NCBI GenBank assembly: GCA_002435325.1
Contig: DJMJ01000001.1
Span: 1 to 53,675 of the forward strand
Direction of reading: 5' to 3'
From: Nitrospira sp. UBA6493
Lineage (GTDB): Bacteria > Nitrospirota > Nitrospiria > Nitrospirales > Nitrospiraceae
Length of the DNA: 53,675 nucleotides
A model generated the notes under the pieces. It ran no database searches. It had not been told where the DNA came from and saw only the letters and a program-made list of their open reading frames with translations. Positions 26,553-34,906 of this stretch are shown piece after piece. Each line of letters opens with the position of its first letter. Within the stretch, counting starts at the first letter, position 1. Made by a program: the position numbers and the translations under genes.

Positions 26553-26891
26553 TTACGCAGGACGCACAAATCGGTCCGCCGCAAACGCACCTCGCAGCCG
26601 TTGCGTGATAAAGCGGCGAAATTCTACTTTCTGCTTGAGCATCAAGACCAATCCCTCCGCATCGACCAGCATAAACAGATCGTCTTCGACAACCAGTGTC
26701 CGTGCTTGATCGCCCAGATTGATCCGGTATTGCGTACGCCCATCGGGATTCCGACCAGGACCATTGACCAGCTCGGTGAGCCCGTCAACAACCCCTTCCT
26801 GACTGTCCGTCCGCAACCGCACTTTGGTCCCATCCGGGATCCTGATCCATGAGGTTCCTTTGGTGGCCGATGGGCTTTGCGTCTCAGGCAT
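26553..26891 (-). CDS. Hypothetical protein, paralogue of 33817-34155 (112 aa)
   Basis: Unrecognised family. It aligns almost end to end with the protein at 33817-34155: both have SWIRIPDG/PWIPIPDG, the segment GLTE(L/F)V.GP.RNPDG.TQYR, a DLF(M/I)L(V/L)D strand, and an AFA.DRFV end. The start at 26891 gives 112 aa, the same length as the paralogue, and has AGAAGAGG upstream; an ATG at 26933 with its own GAGGAG is possible. The repeated GxxxG/V-type beta strands suggest a small beta-barrel (KOW/SH3-like), which is a guess. It overlaps nothing and lies downstream of rhlE. Confidence 0.75.
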   Translation of the reverse strand: MPETQSPSATKGTSWIRIPDGTKVRLRTDSQEGVVDGLTELVNGPGRNPDGRTQYRINLGDQARTLVVEDDLFMLVDAEGLVLMLKQKVEFRRFITQRLRGAFAADRFVRPA

Positions 26892-26947
26892 AACATCCTC
26901 TTCTAAAAGTAAATGAATGAGCGAGCGATCCATCTCGATGCTCCTCG

Positions 26948-28222
26948 CTAATTTCCCGGCGTGCGCTGAACAGGCTGCTCGCCTCGCGGCGCGCCATGCC
27001 CGGCATACCGGCGGTCTCGTTGCCCAGAAGGGCGTCCCTGTGCCGGCCGGCCAGAGCGCTGCAGCCCCCTCGGCGCATGCGCGTTGAACGATGGGCTAGC
27101 ACTCCCTGGCGCAAGCGGAACCGCATGCCCCAGCAGCTGCTCGATAGCCCGCAGTTGCAGGGAATCTTCCGCCGTCACAAAACTCGTGGCCCGTCCGGTC
27201 GTCTTCATCCGAGCCGTCCGTCCGATACGATGGACATAGTCTTCCGGAGAATTCGGCAAATCGAAATTAATCACGTGACCAATATTGGCCACGTCAATGC
27301 CTCTGGCCGCAATATCGGTCGCCACCAGCACGCGAAAGGTCCCGCGCTTGAATCCTTCCAGCGCAGCACGGCGCTGCGAAAGGCTCCGATCGCCATGCAG
27401 CACCGCCACCTTGTGCCCGACCCGGTCCAAAACCCGGCCCAACTTGTCGGCGCGATGTTTGGTGCGCGTGAACACCAGCACCGTATCCTGCTCCTGCCCC
27501 AGCAGCGCCACCAGCAAATCGGCTTTGCCGTCATGGGTCGTATGATGCAAGGCCTGCGAGACTCCGTCCGCCGTCGTGGCAGAAGGCGTGACCATCACCT
27601 TGACCGGATTATTCACGCTCGCCTGCACCAGCCGGGTGAGATCCGCCGGCAGCGTGGCCGAGAACAGCAGTGTCTGCCGTTCTTCAGGCAGCGCATCGAG
27701 AATCTGATTGATCTGCGGCGCAAAGCCCATATCGAGCATCCGGTCCGCCTCGTCCAAGACGAGAATCTTGATCGGCGCCAGATTCACCGTACCATTCCAC
27801 ATATGATCAAGCAGCCGGCCCGGTGTAGCCACGATGATATCCGGCCGCTGCCGGAGTCCGCGCACCTGTGCCTGCATGTCGGCGCCACCCATAATTGCGG
27901 TGGCGGAAATGCGGCGGCCTGCGCCGAGCTTCTCGATGGTGGCCAGAATCTGCAGGGCCAGTTCTCGCGTCGGCGCGAGAATCAACGCTTGCGGCTGACC
28001 TTTCGGCAAGACCGCCAATCGCTCGATAATCGGGATGACAAACGCCGCCGTCTTCCCTGTTCCAGTCTGCGCACAGCCGATGACATCCCGGCCGGCCATT
28101 GCAGGCGGAATGGCCTGGGTTTGAATGGGAGTTGGGGACGTGTACCCGGCCTTGACGAGGTCGCCTAATAACGCCTCAGACAAGCCCAGGGCATGAAAAT
28201 TCTCGTGAACAGAGGTATCCAC
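26948..28222 (-). CDS. rhlE: DEAD-box RNA helicase, RhlE type
   Basis: ATP-dependent RNA helicase that remodels rRNA or mRNA structure. All motifs are intact: Q-motif region SPTPIQTQAIP, AQTGTGKT, PTRELA, TPGRLLDH, DEAD, SAT, then FTRTKHRADKL, ATDIAARGID and HRIGRTAR. The 424-aa size and the short, basic, Gly/Arg-rich C-terminal tail (GRPAQGRPSGQRDRRY) match RhlE rather than CsdA or DbpA. The gene is divergent from the first desaturase across a 318-bp gap with a palindrome. RhlE-type helicases are often induced by cold. Confidence 0.92.
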   Translation of the reverse strand: MDTSVHENFHALGLSEALLGDLVKAGYTSPTPIQTQAIPPAMAGRDVIGCAQTGTGKTAAFVIPIIERLAVLPKGQPQALILAPTRELALQILATIEKLGAGRRISATAIMGGADMQAQVRGLRQRPDIIVATPGRLLDHMWNGTVNLAPIKILVLDEADRMLDMGFAPQINQILDALPEERQTLLFSATLPADLTRLVQASVNNPVKVMVTPSATTADGVSQALHHTTHDGKADLLVALLGQEQDTVLVFTRTKHRADKLGRVLDRVGHKVAVLHGDRSLSQRRAALEGFKRGTFRVLVATDIAARGIDVANIGHVINFDLPNSPEDYVHRIGRTARMKTTGRATSFVTAEDSLQLRAIEQLLGHAVPLAPGSASPSFNAHAPRGLQRSGRPAQGRPSGQRDRRYAGHGAPRGEQPVQRTPGN

Positions 28223-28540
28223 TGCACTATCCTTTCAGTTTGATCGCATTATGACGGGATCAGAGAACCGAGGGGAGAGACAACCGACAAAGGGTGCAAC
28301 TCCAGACTGGACCTGGTCGCGATGCGATCGCGAAGTCCGTTATGGTGTGAACATTGCCTCGCCGGACTACTGCGAATCCAATGTATCTACAACATACAGC
28401 ATGACACTTCAGCCGTCAACCACTTGCACATTTGGAGAAACGCCCGCTTCGCTCTTCATTACTGAAACGTCCGAGAATAGTCGCCATCTTTATCTGTCTG
28501 TGCTATCGTACTCAGCAAGTTTCAACGGAACACATCAACG
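28223..28540. promoter_or_regulatory. Divergent rhlE/desaturase control region with palindrome
   Basis: The 318-bp gap separates two genes read away from each other. It contains a perfect inverted repeat CGCGAT-GCG-ATCGCG at 28318-28332, a plausible operator for co-regulation. An open frame through this region (28251-28544) is Ser/Thr-rich, has no good ribosome site and is not accepted as a gene. Confidence 0.35.
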
Positions 28541-29419
28541 ATGAACACCACCGCAGCTCCCATTCAATTGGCACGCCGCTACCACGTCGGCTGGACGGTG
28601 GTACTCTTCCTCTCAATTGTGATCGGCGCCTTGCTGGCGATTCCGACCTACGCCTATTTCTACGACTACTCCTGGCTCGACTGGACGCTCTTTGGAATTC
28701 TGTACATGGTCAGCGGACTCGGCATTACTGTCGGGTATCACCGGCTCATGTCCCATCGCAGCTTCGACTGCCCGAACTGGGTCAAAGGCGCGCTCCTGAT
28801 TGCCGGAGCTTGGGCTCTGCAAAACAGTGCCATCAAATGGACCGCCGACCATCTCCGCCATCACGCTCAATGCGATCAGGAAGCCGATCCGTATAATGCC
28901 CAGCTGGGGTTCTGGCACAGCCACTGCGGCTGGCTATTCGCGGAACGAAAGCATGATGATATCCAGTATGCCTCTCGCGTCGCGCAGGATCCTGTCGCCA
29001 TCTGGCAACACAAATACTATGCCCTCATCGTCCTGGCCGGACTCGCGATGACCTTCCTCATCGGATTCATGGCAAATGGACTCATTGGAGGCATCGGCTG
29101 CTTCCTTCTCGCGGGAGTAGGCAGAACCTTTGCCGTCTTGAATTCAACCTTCTGCATTAACTCCGTCTGCCATCTCTGGGGAAATCAACCGCACGGCTCG
29201 AAGGATTCAAGCCGGGATAGCTGGCTCGTCTCGCTCATTACCTTCGGTGAGGGCTATCACAATTACCATCACATGTATCCCAGCGATTACCGCAACGGAC
29301 CCCATTGGTATGACTTCGATCCTTCTAAATGGCTTATTTATACCCTTTATCTGCTGGGCCTTGCTTCTGGATTGCGCACTGCGTCCTACTCCGGATCCAC
29401 ATCTTCACGGCATTCATAG
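28541..29419 (+). CDS. Acyl-CoA/lipid delta-9-type fatty acid desaturase (copy 1)
   Basis: Membrane di-iron desaturase. The three histidine boxes are intact: HRLMSH at 67-72, HLRHH at 104-108 and HNYHH near 245. Four hydrophobic segments surround them, and the order matches DesC/OLE1-like delta-9 desaturases that put double bonds into membrane fatty acids. 292 aa. A close paralogue lies at 35318-36175, with the same box sequences and long identical stretches such as DQEADPYNA and GRTFAVLNSTFCINS. Such enzymes raise membrane fluidity in the cold. Confidence 0.92.
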   Translation: MNTTAAPIQLARRYHVGWTVVLFLSIVIGALLAIPTYAYFYDYSWLDWTLFGILYMVSGLGITVGYHRLMSHRSFDCPNWVKGALLIAGAWALQNSAIKWTADHLRHHAQCDQEADPYNAQLGFWHSHCGWLFAERKHDDIQYASRVAQDPVAIWQHKYYALIVLAGLAMTFLIGFMANGLIGGIGCFLLAGVGRTFAVLNSTFCINSVCHLWGNQPHGSKDSSRDSWLVSLITFGEGYHNYHHMYPSDYRNGPHWYDFDPSKWLIYTLYLLGLASGLRTASYSGSTSSRHS

Positions 29420-29728
29420 GCTCCCCCCTGCTCCATGCTAGAATGTCGCCTATCATAGATAACGTCGGTTTGACTTCATTTCAAAGTCCATGATAAAATA
29501 TTAATTCATCCGAGTGAGGTTCCTCCCTACGCGCTCTCCTTTGTCACTCCCAGTTTCTGCGCGATAGTTGCTGTAGTTTAGCTGCACTAATACCCAACTC
29601 CTGCTGAATGGTCCATCTTGCCATTCACACGAGAACGCATCCCGCACAGTGATCGACTCCGGTTTCTCCGTCGTTTGGCCAGAGATCACTCTGGCGCACG
29701 TCTTACAGCCTTGCACAAGGAGCATGCG
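29420..29728. other. Intergenic region after the first desaturase
   Basis: I see no gene or clear hairpin in these 309 bases. Only the ribosome site AAGGAG just before 29729 is assignable. Confidence 0.35.
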
Positions 29729-30022
29729 ATGAAGATTTCGTCCGTCTGGAAAAGCGGCAAGACGACCAAGAAAAAGAACCGATCCGTCCATAAACCAAAG
29801 ATCCGATGGCAACTGCTGGGATTGACCGATCCCAATCTGGTGGACAACTCGCCCTCCATTGAGGCCATTAGACTGGAAGTATCCTCTATGGCCCGATTCG
29901 GCATTGGACCGGAAACGAAGTTACGCGCCACGGCCCAGGAGAGTAAGTCATTGGGACGAAACCACCCCTCGGCAGCAAACAGAACCAGTCGGCGCGGCGC
30001 AACCGACACAACCGAATCGTAA
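29729..30022 (+). CDS. Small basic hypothetical protein (97 aa)
   Basis: AAGGAG lies 8 bp before the ATG. The N-terminal 25 residues are Lys/Arg-rich (GKTTKKKNRSVHKPKIRWQ) and the C-terminus is again basic. No family is recognised. An upstream in-frame start (29618) would add residues with no ribosome site. Confidence 0.45.
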   Translation: MKISSVWKSGKTTKKKNRSVHKPKIRWQLLGLTDPNLVDNSPSIEAIRLEVSSMARFGIGPETKLRATAQESKSLGRNHPSAANRTSRRGATDTTES

Positions 30023-30292
30023 CAAGATAGCGGAGGATGTGCTGTCGTCCAGAGGATCCGCTACGTGAGCGGGACGACGGCACAGTATCATCCACGCCAC
30101 TTCGAGGCTTTCCGAGCTGTGCATGAGAACCTTTTGCTCATGCCGCCATACAAACCTTTTCTGCAGCGTAGAGACACGACTTAATCGACGCACCCAATAT
30201 TTCCGACACCTCGTTCGCATGCGAAAAGAAGGCAAAGAAACCACTCGCTGTACTCGTGACACAACTGGAATGAAAGAAAGGCCTTCTATAGC

Positions 30293-30421
30293 ATGCTCGC
30301 TTTCCATAACCTCTTACAGTGGTTCAGCCACAACCCACTGGCTGCGGCAACCGTCGTCTATATCACCAGCGTATTCGGCGTGCTGGCCTATGGCTATTTT
30401 GAGCCCAGAGAGCCTCGCTAG
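30293..30421 (+). CDS. Possible single-helix small membrane protein (42 aa)
   Basis: The frame encodes one hydrophobic segment (PLAAATVVYITSVFGVLAYGY) flanked by a polar start and an acidic/basic end (FEPREPR). AGAAAGG lies about 10 bp upstream of the ATG. It ends 42 bp before the RRM gene. Short length makes it uncertain; the helix is its main support. Confidence 0.4.
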   Translation: MLAFHNLLQWFSHNPLAAATVVYITSVFGVLAYGYFEPREPR

Positions 30422-30463
30422 TACCGCAGGTCCCCAGGTCAAGCCGGAGAGCACGTAAGAGTT

Positions 30464-30754
30464 ATGGGAAAACGGGTGCTATATGTTGGAGGACTATCTG
30501 AAACGATGTCGGATAACGAGCTTCGCAAGCTGTTCAGGGAATTTGGAGTGGTGACACACGTGTCAATAATCCGTCACAAACATAGCGGCAAATCGGCAGG
30601 ATACGGTTTTGTGGAAATGAGCACCGGAGAACAAGCCATCAATGCAGCCGGCGCGCTGGAAGGCACGGTATTCGCTGGACGCTCACTGCGGCTATATGTG
30701 ACACCCTATACCACTCAGACTTCGTCACCGCGCATACAACTGGAGCACTCATGA
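30464..30754 (+). CDS. RRM-domain RNA-binding protein (96 aa)
   Basis: A single RNA recognition motif. RNP2 is VLYVGGL (residues 5-11) and RNP1 is SAGYGFVEM (near 45-53). It resembles cyanobacterial Rbp proteins but lacks their Gly-rich tail; the last 15 residues are polar. The stop overlaps the next gene's start by ATGA, showing translational coupling. A second RRM gene with a Gly-rich tail is at 34907-35245. Cyanobacterial relatives are cold-induced. Confidence 0.88.
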   Translation: MGKRVLYVGGLSETMSDNELRKLFREFGVVTHVSIIRHKHSGKSAGYGFVEMSTGEQAINAAGALEGTVFAGRSLRLYVTPYTTQTSSPRIQLEHS

Positions 30755-31047
30755 GCCGCACGAATCTTGACCTCCTCATGACGTTCCCGGACGGTTCACA
30801 TCTGGTCATCAGCACACAATGTTCGAAAGACAAAGAATTTTCCTGCGTGCTCTATACCGCCACGCTCGGGAAAGACGATCACGCATCTTTTCAAGTGATC
30901 TCCAACCATCTGTCAGCCTCTACGAGTTTAAGCGCGCAAGCCCATGCCTATGACTATGCGCTTCGACACTTCCCTCACACGGAGAGTCTCTTGAAAAAAC
31001 CCCCGTACCTGATCTGGTCTGGCCCCCGCGAAACACTGAACCAATAA
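30751..31047 (+). CDS. Hypothetical protein coupled to the RRM gene (98 aa)
   Basis: It overlaps the RRM gene by four bases (ATGA). Unrecognised. The sequence has a beta-alpha look (LMTFPDGSHLVISTQ, then FSCVLYTATLG) and ends PYLIWSGPRETLNQ. Tight coupling suggests a related function. Confidence 0.6.
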   Translation: MSRTNLDLLMTFPDGSHLVISTQCSKDKEFSCVLYTATLGKDDHASFQVISNHLSASTSLSAQAHAYDYALRHFPHTESLLKKPPYLIWSGPRETLNQ

Positions 31048-31227
31048 TTGCCAATCCTCATCATGAATCGTGTGAGCGCGACCATACGACATCGCACTCA
31101 AGAGACCACTCATAACTCCATTTACAGACAAAACTCCGTCCACCCCTTCCCACGCAGGGGCTTGGTCGAGAAATGATTCCCTCTAACAACGCCAAGCCCT
31201 CGATCTCCACTCAGACATGAAGCCTCA

Positions 31228-31590
31228 TTACGATTTCGTGACCTCAGCCGGCTTCGTCACAACTATTTGCTCATCAGTAGTCACCACGGCGCCTGAAGCG
31301 GCATCGACCTGAACTACCATGATCCCTTGTTCGGTCGTTTGGATTGCCACTTCCCACACATTCTTATTCAGCTTGGTTTCCAACCGGGCCTCAATCACCG
31401 TTCCAGGGAAATTCTCCAAGGCCGTCTTCCTCGCTTCTTCGATCGTGATCGTGGCTAACGTGGCCATTGCACGTTCCTGGGTTCCCTCCGGCCCATTAGT
31501 ATTCTCCTTCTGGTTGCTCCAAAGGAATCCACCCACCCCTCCCGCGAGGATAATCACCACTCCGGCAATCGTCAGACTTTTCTTATCCAT
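31228..31590 (-). CDS. PepSY-domain membrane-anchored protein (120 aa)
   Basis: An N-terminal signal anchor (LTIAGVVIILAGGVGGFLW) is followed by a PepSY domain: TIEEARKTALENFPGTVIEARLE, then WEVAIQTTEQGIMVVQVDAASG. PepSY domains often inhibit or bind proteases or metal/heme proteins at the cell surface. The start at 31590 places the anchor at the very N-terminus; an upstream start would add 19 polar residues. Confidence 0.8.
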   Translation of the reverse strand: MDKKSLTIAGVVIILAGGVGGFLWSNQKENTNGPEGTQERAMATLATITIEEARKTALENFPGTVIEARLETKLNKNVWEVAIQTTEQGIMVVQVDAASGAVVTTDEQIVVTKPAEVTKS

Positions 31591-31656
31591 GACATCCGTC
31601 TCCTTGTACGAGGCTAAACCTATGAACACACGACCGTAGAGCCCCAAACGAGCGCG

Positions 31657-31687
31657 CTCTGAGCGCTCGCTTGATGAGCGCTCAGAG
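31657..31687 (-). terminator. Strong hairpin between two leftward genes
   Basis: A perfect 12-bp stem (CTCTGAGCGCTC at 31657-31668, GAGCGCTCAGAG at 31676-31687) with a 7-base loop, just downstream of the 31714 gene in the leftward direction. There is no clear U-run after it, so it may equally be a regulatory hairpin or processing site. Confidence 0.5.
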
Positions 31688-31713
31688 AAAGACTACCGCT
31701 CAACCGCATCCAC

Positions 31714-32040
31714 TTACTTCGACATTCGTGTGCCTTCTTTCACAGGAGGCTCAATCTTGATATTCGGCCCCTCGACCACCGGTAATTGACCGGCGCCCTT
31801 ATGTTCCAGCAATCTGGCATTATTGGCATCCATCAACATCGGAGCCATCGTCGTATCCCCCGACTTCGAGGAATTCACAATGGATTGACTGTACGTCAAA
31901 TTCTGCTTGCCCTTATCGTTCGCAAATTCTCCACCTGCTGGATACCCCGGATGCTTTGGAAGCATCGAAGGATTCGCCAAGGCAAATGCGGTCATTCCGA
32001 CAAATGCCAAACCTGTCATCGCCATCGTGAAGAGTCTCAT
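31714..32040 (-). CDS. Secreted hypothetical protein (108 aa)
   Basis: A signal peptide MRLFTMAMTGLAFVGMTAFALA opens the protein; the remainder is short, polar and has no cysteine. AAAGGGG lies about 9 bp before the ATG at 32040. Longer starts exist in frame but would put the signal peptide inside the protein. Family not recognised. Confidence 0.6.
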   Translation of the reverse strand: MRLFTMAMTGLAFVGMTAFALANPSMLPKHPGYPAGGEFANDKGKQNLTYSQSIVNSSKSGDTTMAPMLMDANNARLLEHKGAGQLPVVEGPNIKIEPPVKEGTRMSK

Positions 32041-32177
32041 GGTAAGAACCCCTTTCATTGCACACACCACCTCCATCACCGCTCGATAAAGGACGATCCC
32101 GATCCATGATCGGGAGGTCGTCCCTATTATCACGGCGATACACTGTCGCCTGAGGACCAGTCCATGAGGCGACCCTC

Positions 32178-32399
32178 ATGAAAACCGTCAGGTGTTCTGG
32201 CGTTGAAGCGGCGAAGAGGCTCAAGGAATTTCTCGAGGATTTGTCTCTCAGCGGGGATGCAACTGATGAAGAGATTGCGTTCCTTCGCACACTCACATTC
32301 CAAAACAAGCAGCCCACGCCCCTTTATTATTATCGCGAGATCCAGAGCCTCAGGGACCCGTTGCACTTCCGGAACACACCAACAAAACGAAAATCCTAA
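32178..32399 (+). CDS. Hypothetical protein (73 aa)
   Basis: Two amphipathic helices are suggested (VEAAKRLKEFLEDL, then DEEIAFLRTLTFQ). GAGG lies upstream of the ATG at suitable range. No family is recognised. It reads away from the secreted gene at 31714. Confidence 0.45.
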   Translation: MKTVRCSGVEAAKRLKEFLEDLSLSGDATDEEIAFLRTLTFQNKQPTPLYYYREIQSLRDPLHFRNTPTKRKS

Positions 32400-32465
32400 T
32401 CACTGGCATGCGGATCACGGATCAAATCGCTCAGGCGCGTCTCTTTATGATTACTATACCTGGCA

Positions 32466-32714
32466 TCACTCCGTGGCCCTTCCCAGAACCCGAGCCCCAC
32501 TCTTAGACCTCCCCTTGCCTGGATGCGCGAGAGGTGAACCAGGGACGCGCGCCCGGCTCCGAATCGGCACCTGATGGCTCGCTCGATTAGCCTGAATGCC
32601 GGGATCCATCGTCTCACCACAGAGCAGACACCGCCACCCTCCCACAGTGTCCCAACTCGACGTATCTCTCAGCTCGACGGCAATCATCAGCCCTTGGCAT
32701 CGTAGACAATTCAT
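32466..32714 (-). CDS. Small zinc-ribbon-like protein (82 aa)
   Basis: Two CxxC pairs near the N-terminus (CLRC at 3-6 and CLLC at 29-32) form a zinc-ribbon knuckle, followed by a basic, Pro/Gly-rich tail. AGAGGA is well placed before the ATG. The second half is of low complexity and may be partly spurious. Confidence 0.55.
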   Translation of the reverse strand: MNCLRCQGLMIAVELRDTSSWDTVGGWRCLLCGETMDPGIQANRASHQVPIRSRARVPGSPLAHPGKGRSKSGARVLGRATE

Positions 32715-32844
32715 ACACGGTTCCTCTTTTCTATCAATTGCGTTTCCGTCCCCATGTTTCCAATGAGCCGGAAACCAGAAGTCTTTTGGGCCAGCAATCC
32801 CAGAAGGGACTGCTGGTCCTCGTCAGATACAATGCAACAGAGAC

Positions 32845-33138
32845 TCAGAACTTCAGCACGTCTGGACTCAGTGTTCGCGCCCCTTCTTCACGGGCACAGC
32901 TCTGTTCAGCCAACAGGCGTTGTCCAACCGTAGCCACTGCAGGGATCCTTGCCAAACAGGCCTTGAGCGTATCCTCTACTGAGCCCGCTGCAACTTGGCT
33001 AAGCGCATGTGCCGGCACAGAAACCACTCCTCCTTTTCCCCGCTGTTCAGCCGCGTCGCTTGGCAATGCCACCCATGGTAACGTCGCCATCACGAACGAG
33101 AACCCTAGAACTTGTTTCCTGAACATTGTGGTTGTCAT
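32845..33138 (-). CDS. Secreted hypothetical protein with Cys pair (97 aa)
   Basis: The signal peptide is MTTTMFRKQVLGFSFVMATLPWVALP with cleavage near SDAAE. The mature part has two cysteines (ACLARI and QSCARE) that could form a disulfide. A strong ribosome site (GAGGAGGG) precedes the start. No family is recognised. Confidence 0.6.
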   Translation of the reverse strand: MTTTMFRKQVLGFSFVMATLPWVALPSDAAEQRGKGGVVSVPAHALSQVAAGSVEDTLKACLARIPAVATVGQRLLAEQSCAREEGARTLSPDVLKF

Positions 33139-33286
33139 CGCAATCCCTCCTCGTCATACATCGGGTCCACAGTTGGCGCTTCAGGATGGACCCATTCCGT
33201 GAAGCGCATGCGAACGTGCATCGTTCTCCGAGATCAAAGACGTAGCACGGACTAGACCCTGATACTGTTCAATAGACTCGCTCACG

Positions 33287-33382
33287 ATGAAGGCGCTGCG
33301 TGCGCACGGAGTTCGACAGGACGACGGAGACCGAGGGATCAGACGCGCTGAGGAAGATGGGAATGCGCGAGAGATGGGATAA
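33287..33382 (+). other. Short ORF (31 aa) carrying the GDRGIRRA repeat, copy A
   Basis: ATG 33287 to TAA 33382 encodes a very basic peptide ending GDRGIRRAEEDGNAREMG. The segment 33325-33380 is similar in DNA and in the same reading frame to 37366-37425. No clear ribosome site is present. It is either a tiny gene fragment or a DNA repeat. Confidence 0.35.
33325..33380 (+). repeat. Diverged repeat, copy A
   Basis: About 56 bases aligned with copy B at 37366-37425. Shared words include CGGAGACCG, ATCAGACGCGC and GGAATGCGCGAGAGAT; an insertion of about four bases separates the copies. Confidence 0.5.
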
Positions 33383-33816
33383 TCATTATTGTTTATACTA
33401 CCTTAATTTTCATAATCATTCTACAAGCGATCGGAAGAACCGGCAACGCACTTCCTTACAAGCAAAGAATCGGACGCCCAGCAAGACATGACGCCTGTAG
33501 TCTGGGACTTTATTCCGTCATCGTGGCAGCAAGAATGCTCCGCGTTCGCTATTTACCCAAGTGCGTGGTACAATAAAAACTAAGTACATCACGCATGTTC
33601 TTACTCCCTCATCATTCCGTCCGTTCTTCCTGCGCCGACGCGCAATCGTCCCGATAGTCTGCACGTTCCTCCGTCATCGCTTGCTGCCCATGCCTGAGTA
33701 GCATAAGCCTGGTTGTCGAAGTGGCCCGCCTTTCATACTGAAGACGGAAGCGCACCCATCATCCCCGGATTCTACAGAGCGCTGTCGATCAGGATGAAGG
33801 CAAAAGGAGATCCCGC

Positions 33817-34155
33817 ATGACGACTGTTTCAACCCATCCTGCACGCACAGTGAAGCCCTGGATTCCTATTCCAGATGGCACCATGGTCCGGCATCGCCAG
33901 GAGGGGCATGACGGCATCATCGATGGACTGACAGAATTTGTGTCAGGGCCTGACCGGAATCCTGACGGGAAAACACAATACCGGCTCAATATCGGCTCTC
34001 CGACCCGGCAGTTGGTCACGGAACACGATCTCTTCATTCTGCTCGACAAGGAGAACTTGATTATCATGGCGCGGCAGAAAGAACCCTATCGCCGCTCTGT
34101 TACGGCACACTTACGAAGCGCATTCGCCGACGATCGGTTTGTGAAGGCCGCCTGA
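33817..34155 (+). CDS. Hypothetical protein, paralogue of 26553-26891 (112 aa)
   Basis: Same family and length as the protein at 26553-26891, with about half of residues identical by eye (PWIPIPDG, IIDGLTEFVSGP, NPDGKTQYRLN, HDLFILLDKE, SAFADDRFV). AAGGAGA lies 6 bp before the ATG. It begins a rightward run with the next two small genes, the second RRM gene and the second desaturase. Confidence 0.78.
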   Translation: MTTVSTHPARTVKPWIPIPDGTMVRHRQEGHDGIIDGLTEFVSGPDRNPDGKTQYRLNIGSPTRQLVTEHDLFILLDKENLIIMARQKEPYRRSVTAHLRSAFADDRFVKAA

Positions 34156-34206
34156 TCCAGGGCAGCCATCGCGACGAACCAAACCCTGTCACCCAACGAG
34201 GCAGTC

Positions 34207-34536
34207 ATGTCTGAGATCTGCTATGCACGAGGCAAGAAGATCGTCCTGCTTCCGGAACAAAACAGGCAGGGTACGTGGTTCTGTCGATTTATGATTCCGG
34301 GGGTCGTGGAGGCCAATCCCCGAGAGGCCGGCGAGACACCCTGTGATGGCTACAAGTCCGAGTGGGACGCCAAAACAGCCGCATTTGAATCAGCGAAGCG
34401 CGTACTCGACTCAATCAATAAAGAGGATGCCTCTGACGGCATCCCAGGAGAATATCATGGGCCACACCTCACTCAAAAAACGGCATCGGCAACAAACGCA
34501 ACAGGAACGGCAACAGGCCAAAGCAGTGCGACGTGA
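34207..34536 (+). CDS. Hypothetical protein (109 aa)
   Basis: Unrecognised. The first 80 residues look folded (CYARGKKIVLLPEQNRQGTW, then YKSEWDAKTAAFESAKRVLDSI), and the last 25 are Thr/Ala-rich where the gene overlaps the next by 80 bp. It lies 51 bp after the previous gene and is probably co-transcribed. Confidence 0.6.
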   Translation: MSEICYARGKKIVLLPEQNRQGTWFCRFMIPGVVEANPREAGETPCDGYKSEWDAKTAAFESAKRVLDSINKEDASDGIPGEYHGPHLTQKTASATNATGTATGQSSAT

Positions 34537-34648
34537 CCAGCGGAAGCAAGAACACCCTCCTCTCATCCGGTCTGCCAGCGAAGAAGACCCGGATCTGAAG
34601 GGTATGGTGGCTGGTCCACAGCGGCCTCGCGACGACAACGAGCAGTAA
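34457..34648 (+). CDS. Small Gln/Lys/Arg-rich protein, paralogue of 26314-26502 (63 aa)
   Basis: AGGAG sits 8 bp before the ATG. The N-terminal half is rich in Gln, Arg and Lys (KKRHRQQTQQERQQAKAVRR); the C-terminal part has SEEDPDLKGMVAGPQ, shared with the 26314 gene (GEDPDLAGLQWGPQ). Function unknown. Confidence 0.55.
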   Translation: MGHTSLKKRHRQQTQQERQQAKAVRRDQRKQEHPPLIRSASEEDPDLKGMVAGPQRPRDDNEQ

Positions 34649-34716
34649 CCGCACATTCGATCACTCTTCTGCCAAATTCTCCGGCACATTCGCTTATTCT
34701 CAGAAGGCGTGCTAGG

Positions 34717-34818
34717 ATGTACCTGTTTCAACGCGGCGGGCCTCGCATGGAACATCTCATCGAACGGCCCATCACCGATGTTGTTGTCACCGAGAATCTG
34801 ATCGGAAGTCTGACCTGA
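34717..34818 (+). other. Possible upstream ORF of the second RRM gene (33 aa)
   Basis: A frame from ATG 34717 to TGA 34818 encodes a 33-residue peptide (PITDVVVTENLIGS in its second half). AGAAGG lies 10 bp upstream. It stands in the 258-bp leader before the RRM gene and might act in attenuation, or mean nothing. Confidence 0.2.
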
Positions 34819-34906
34819 GTCGCCTTTGCAGTTGCGTCTTCGGCCTGCTCCTTCCCCTCTCCTGCTCGAGTCTCAGACAATGTCATTCTCAGAAGGAGGA
34901 ACCCCC

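Larger units (their letters stand above)
33139..33816. other. Intergenic region with a diverged repeat and short ORF
   Basis: This 678-base stretch holds the first copy of a repeat also found near 37366 (see the repeat entries), a Fur-box-like GATAATCATTATT at 33378-33390, and a direct repeat of ATAATCATT near 33380 and 33412. No longer coding frame is convincing. Confidence 0.4.

Noticed and set aside
26996..28168. 390-codon + strand frame over rhlE
   Set aside because: Antisense shadow of the helicase gene with Arg/His-rich composition and no recognisable motif.
28251..28544. Open frame of 97 codons between rhlE and desaturase 1
   Set aside because: No ribosome site, Ser/Thr-rich translation, and the region is a divergent control region.
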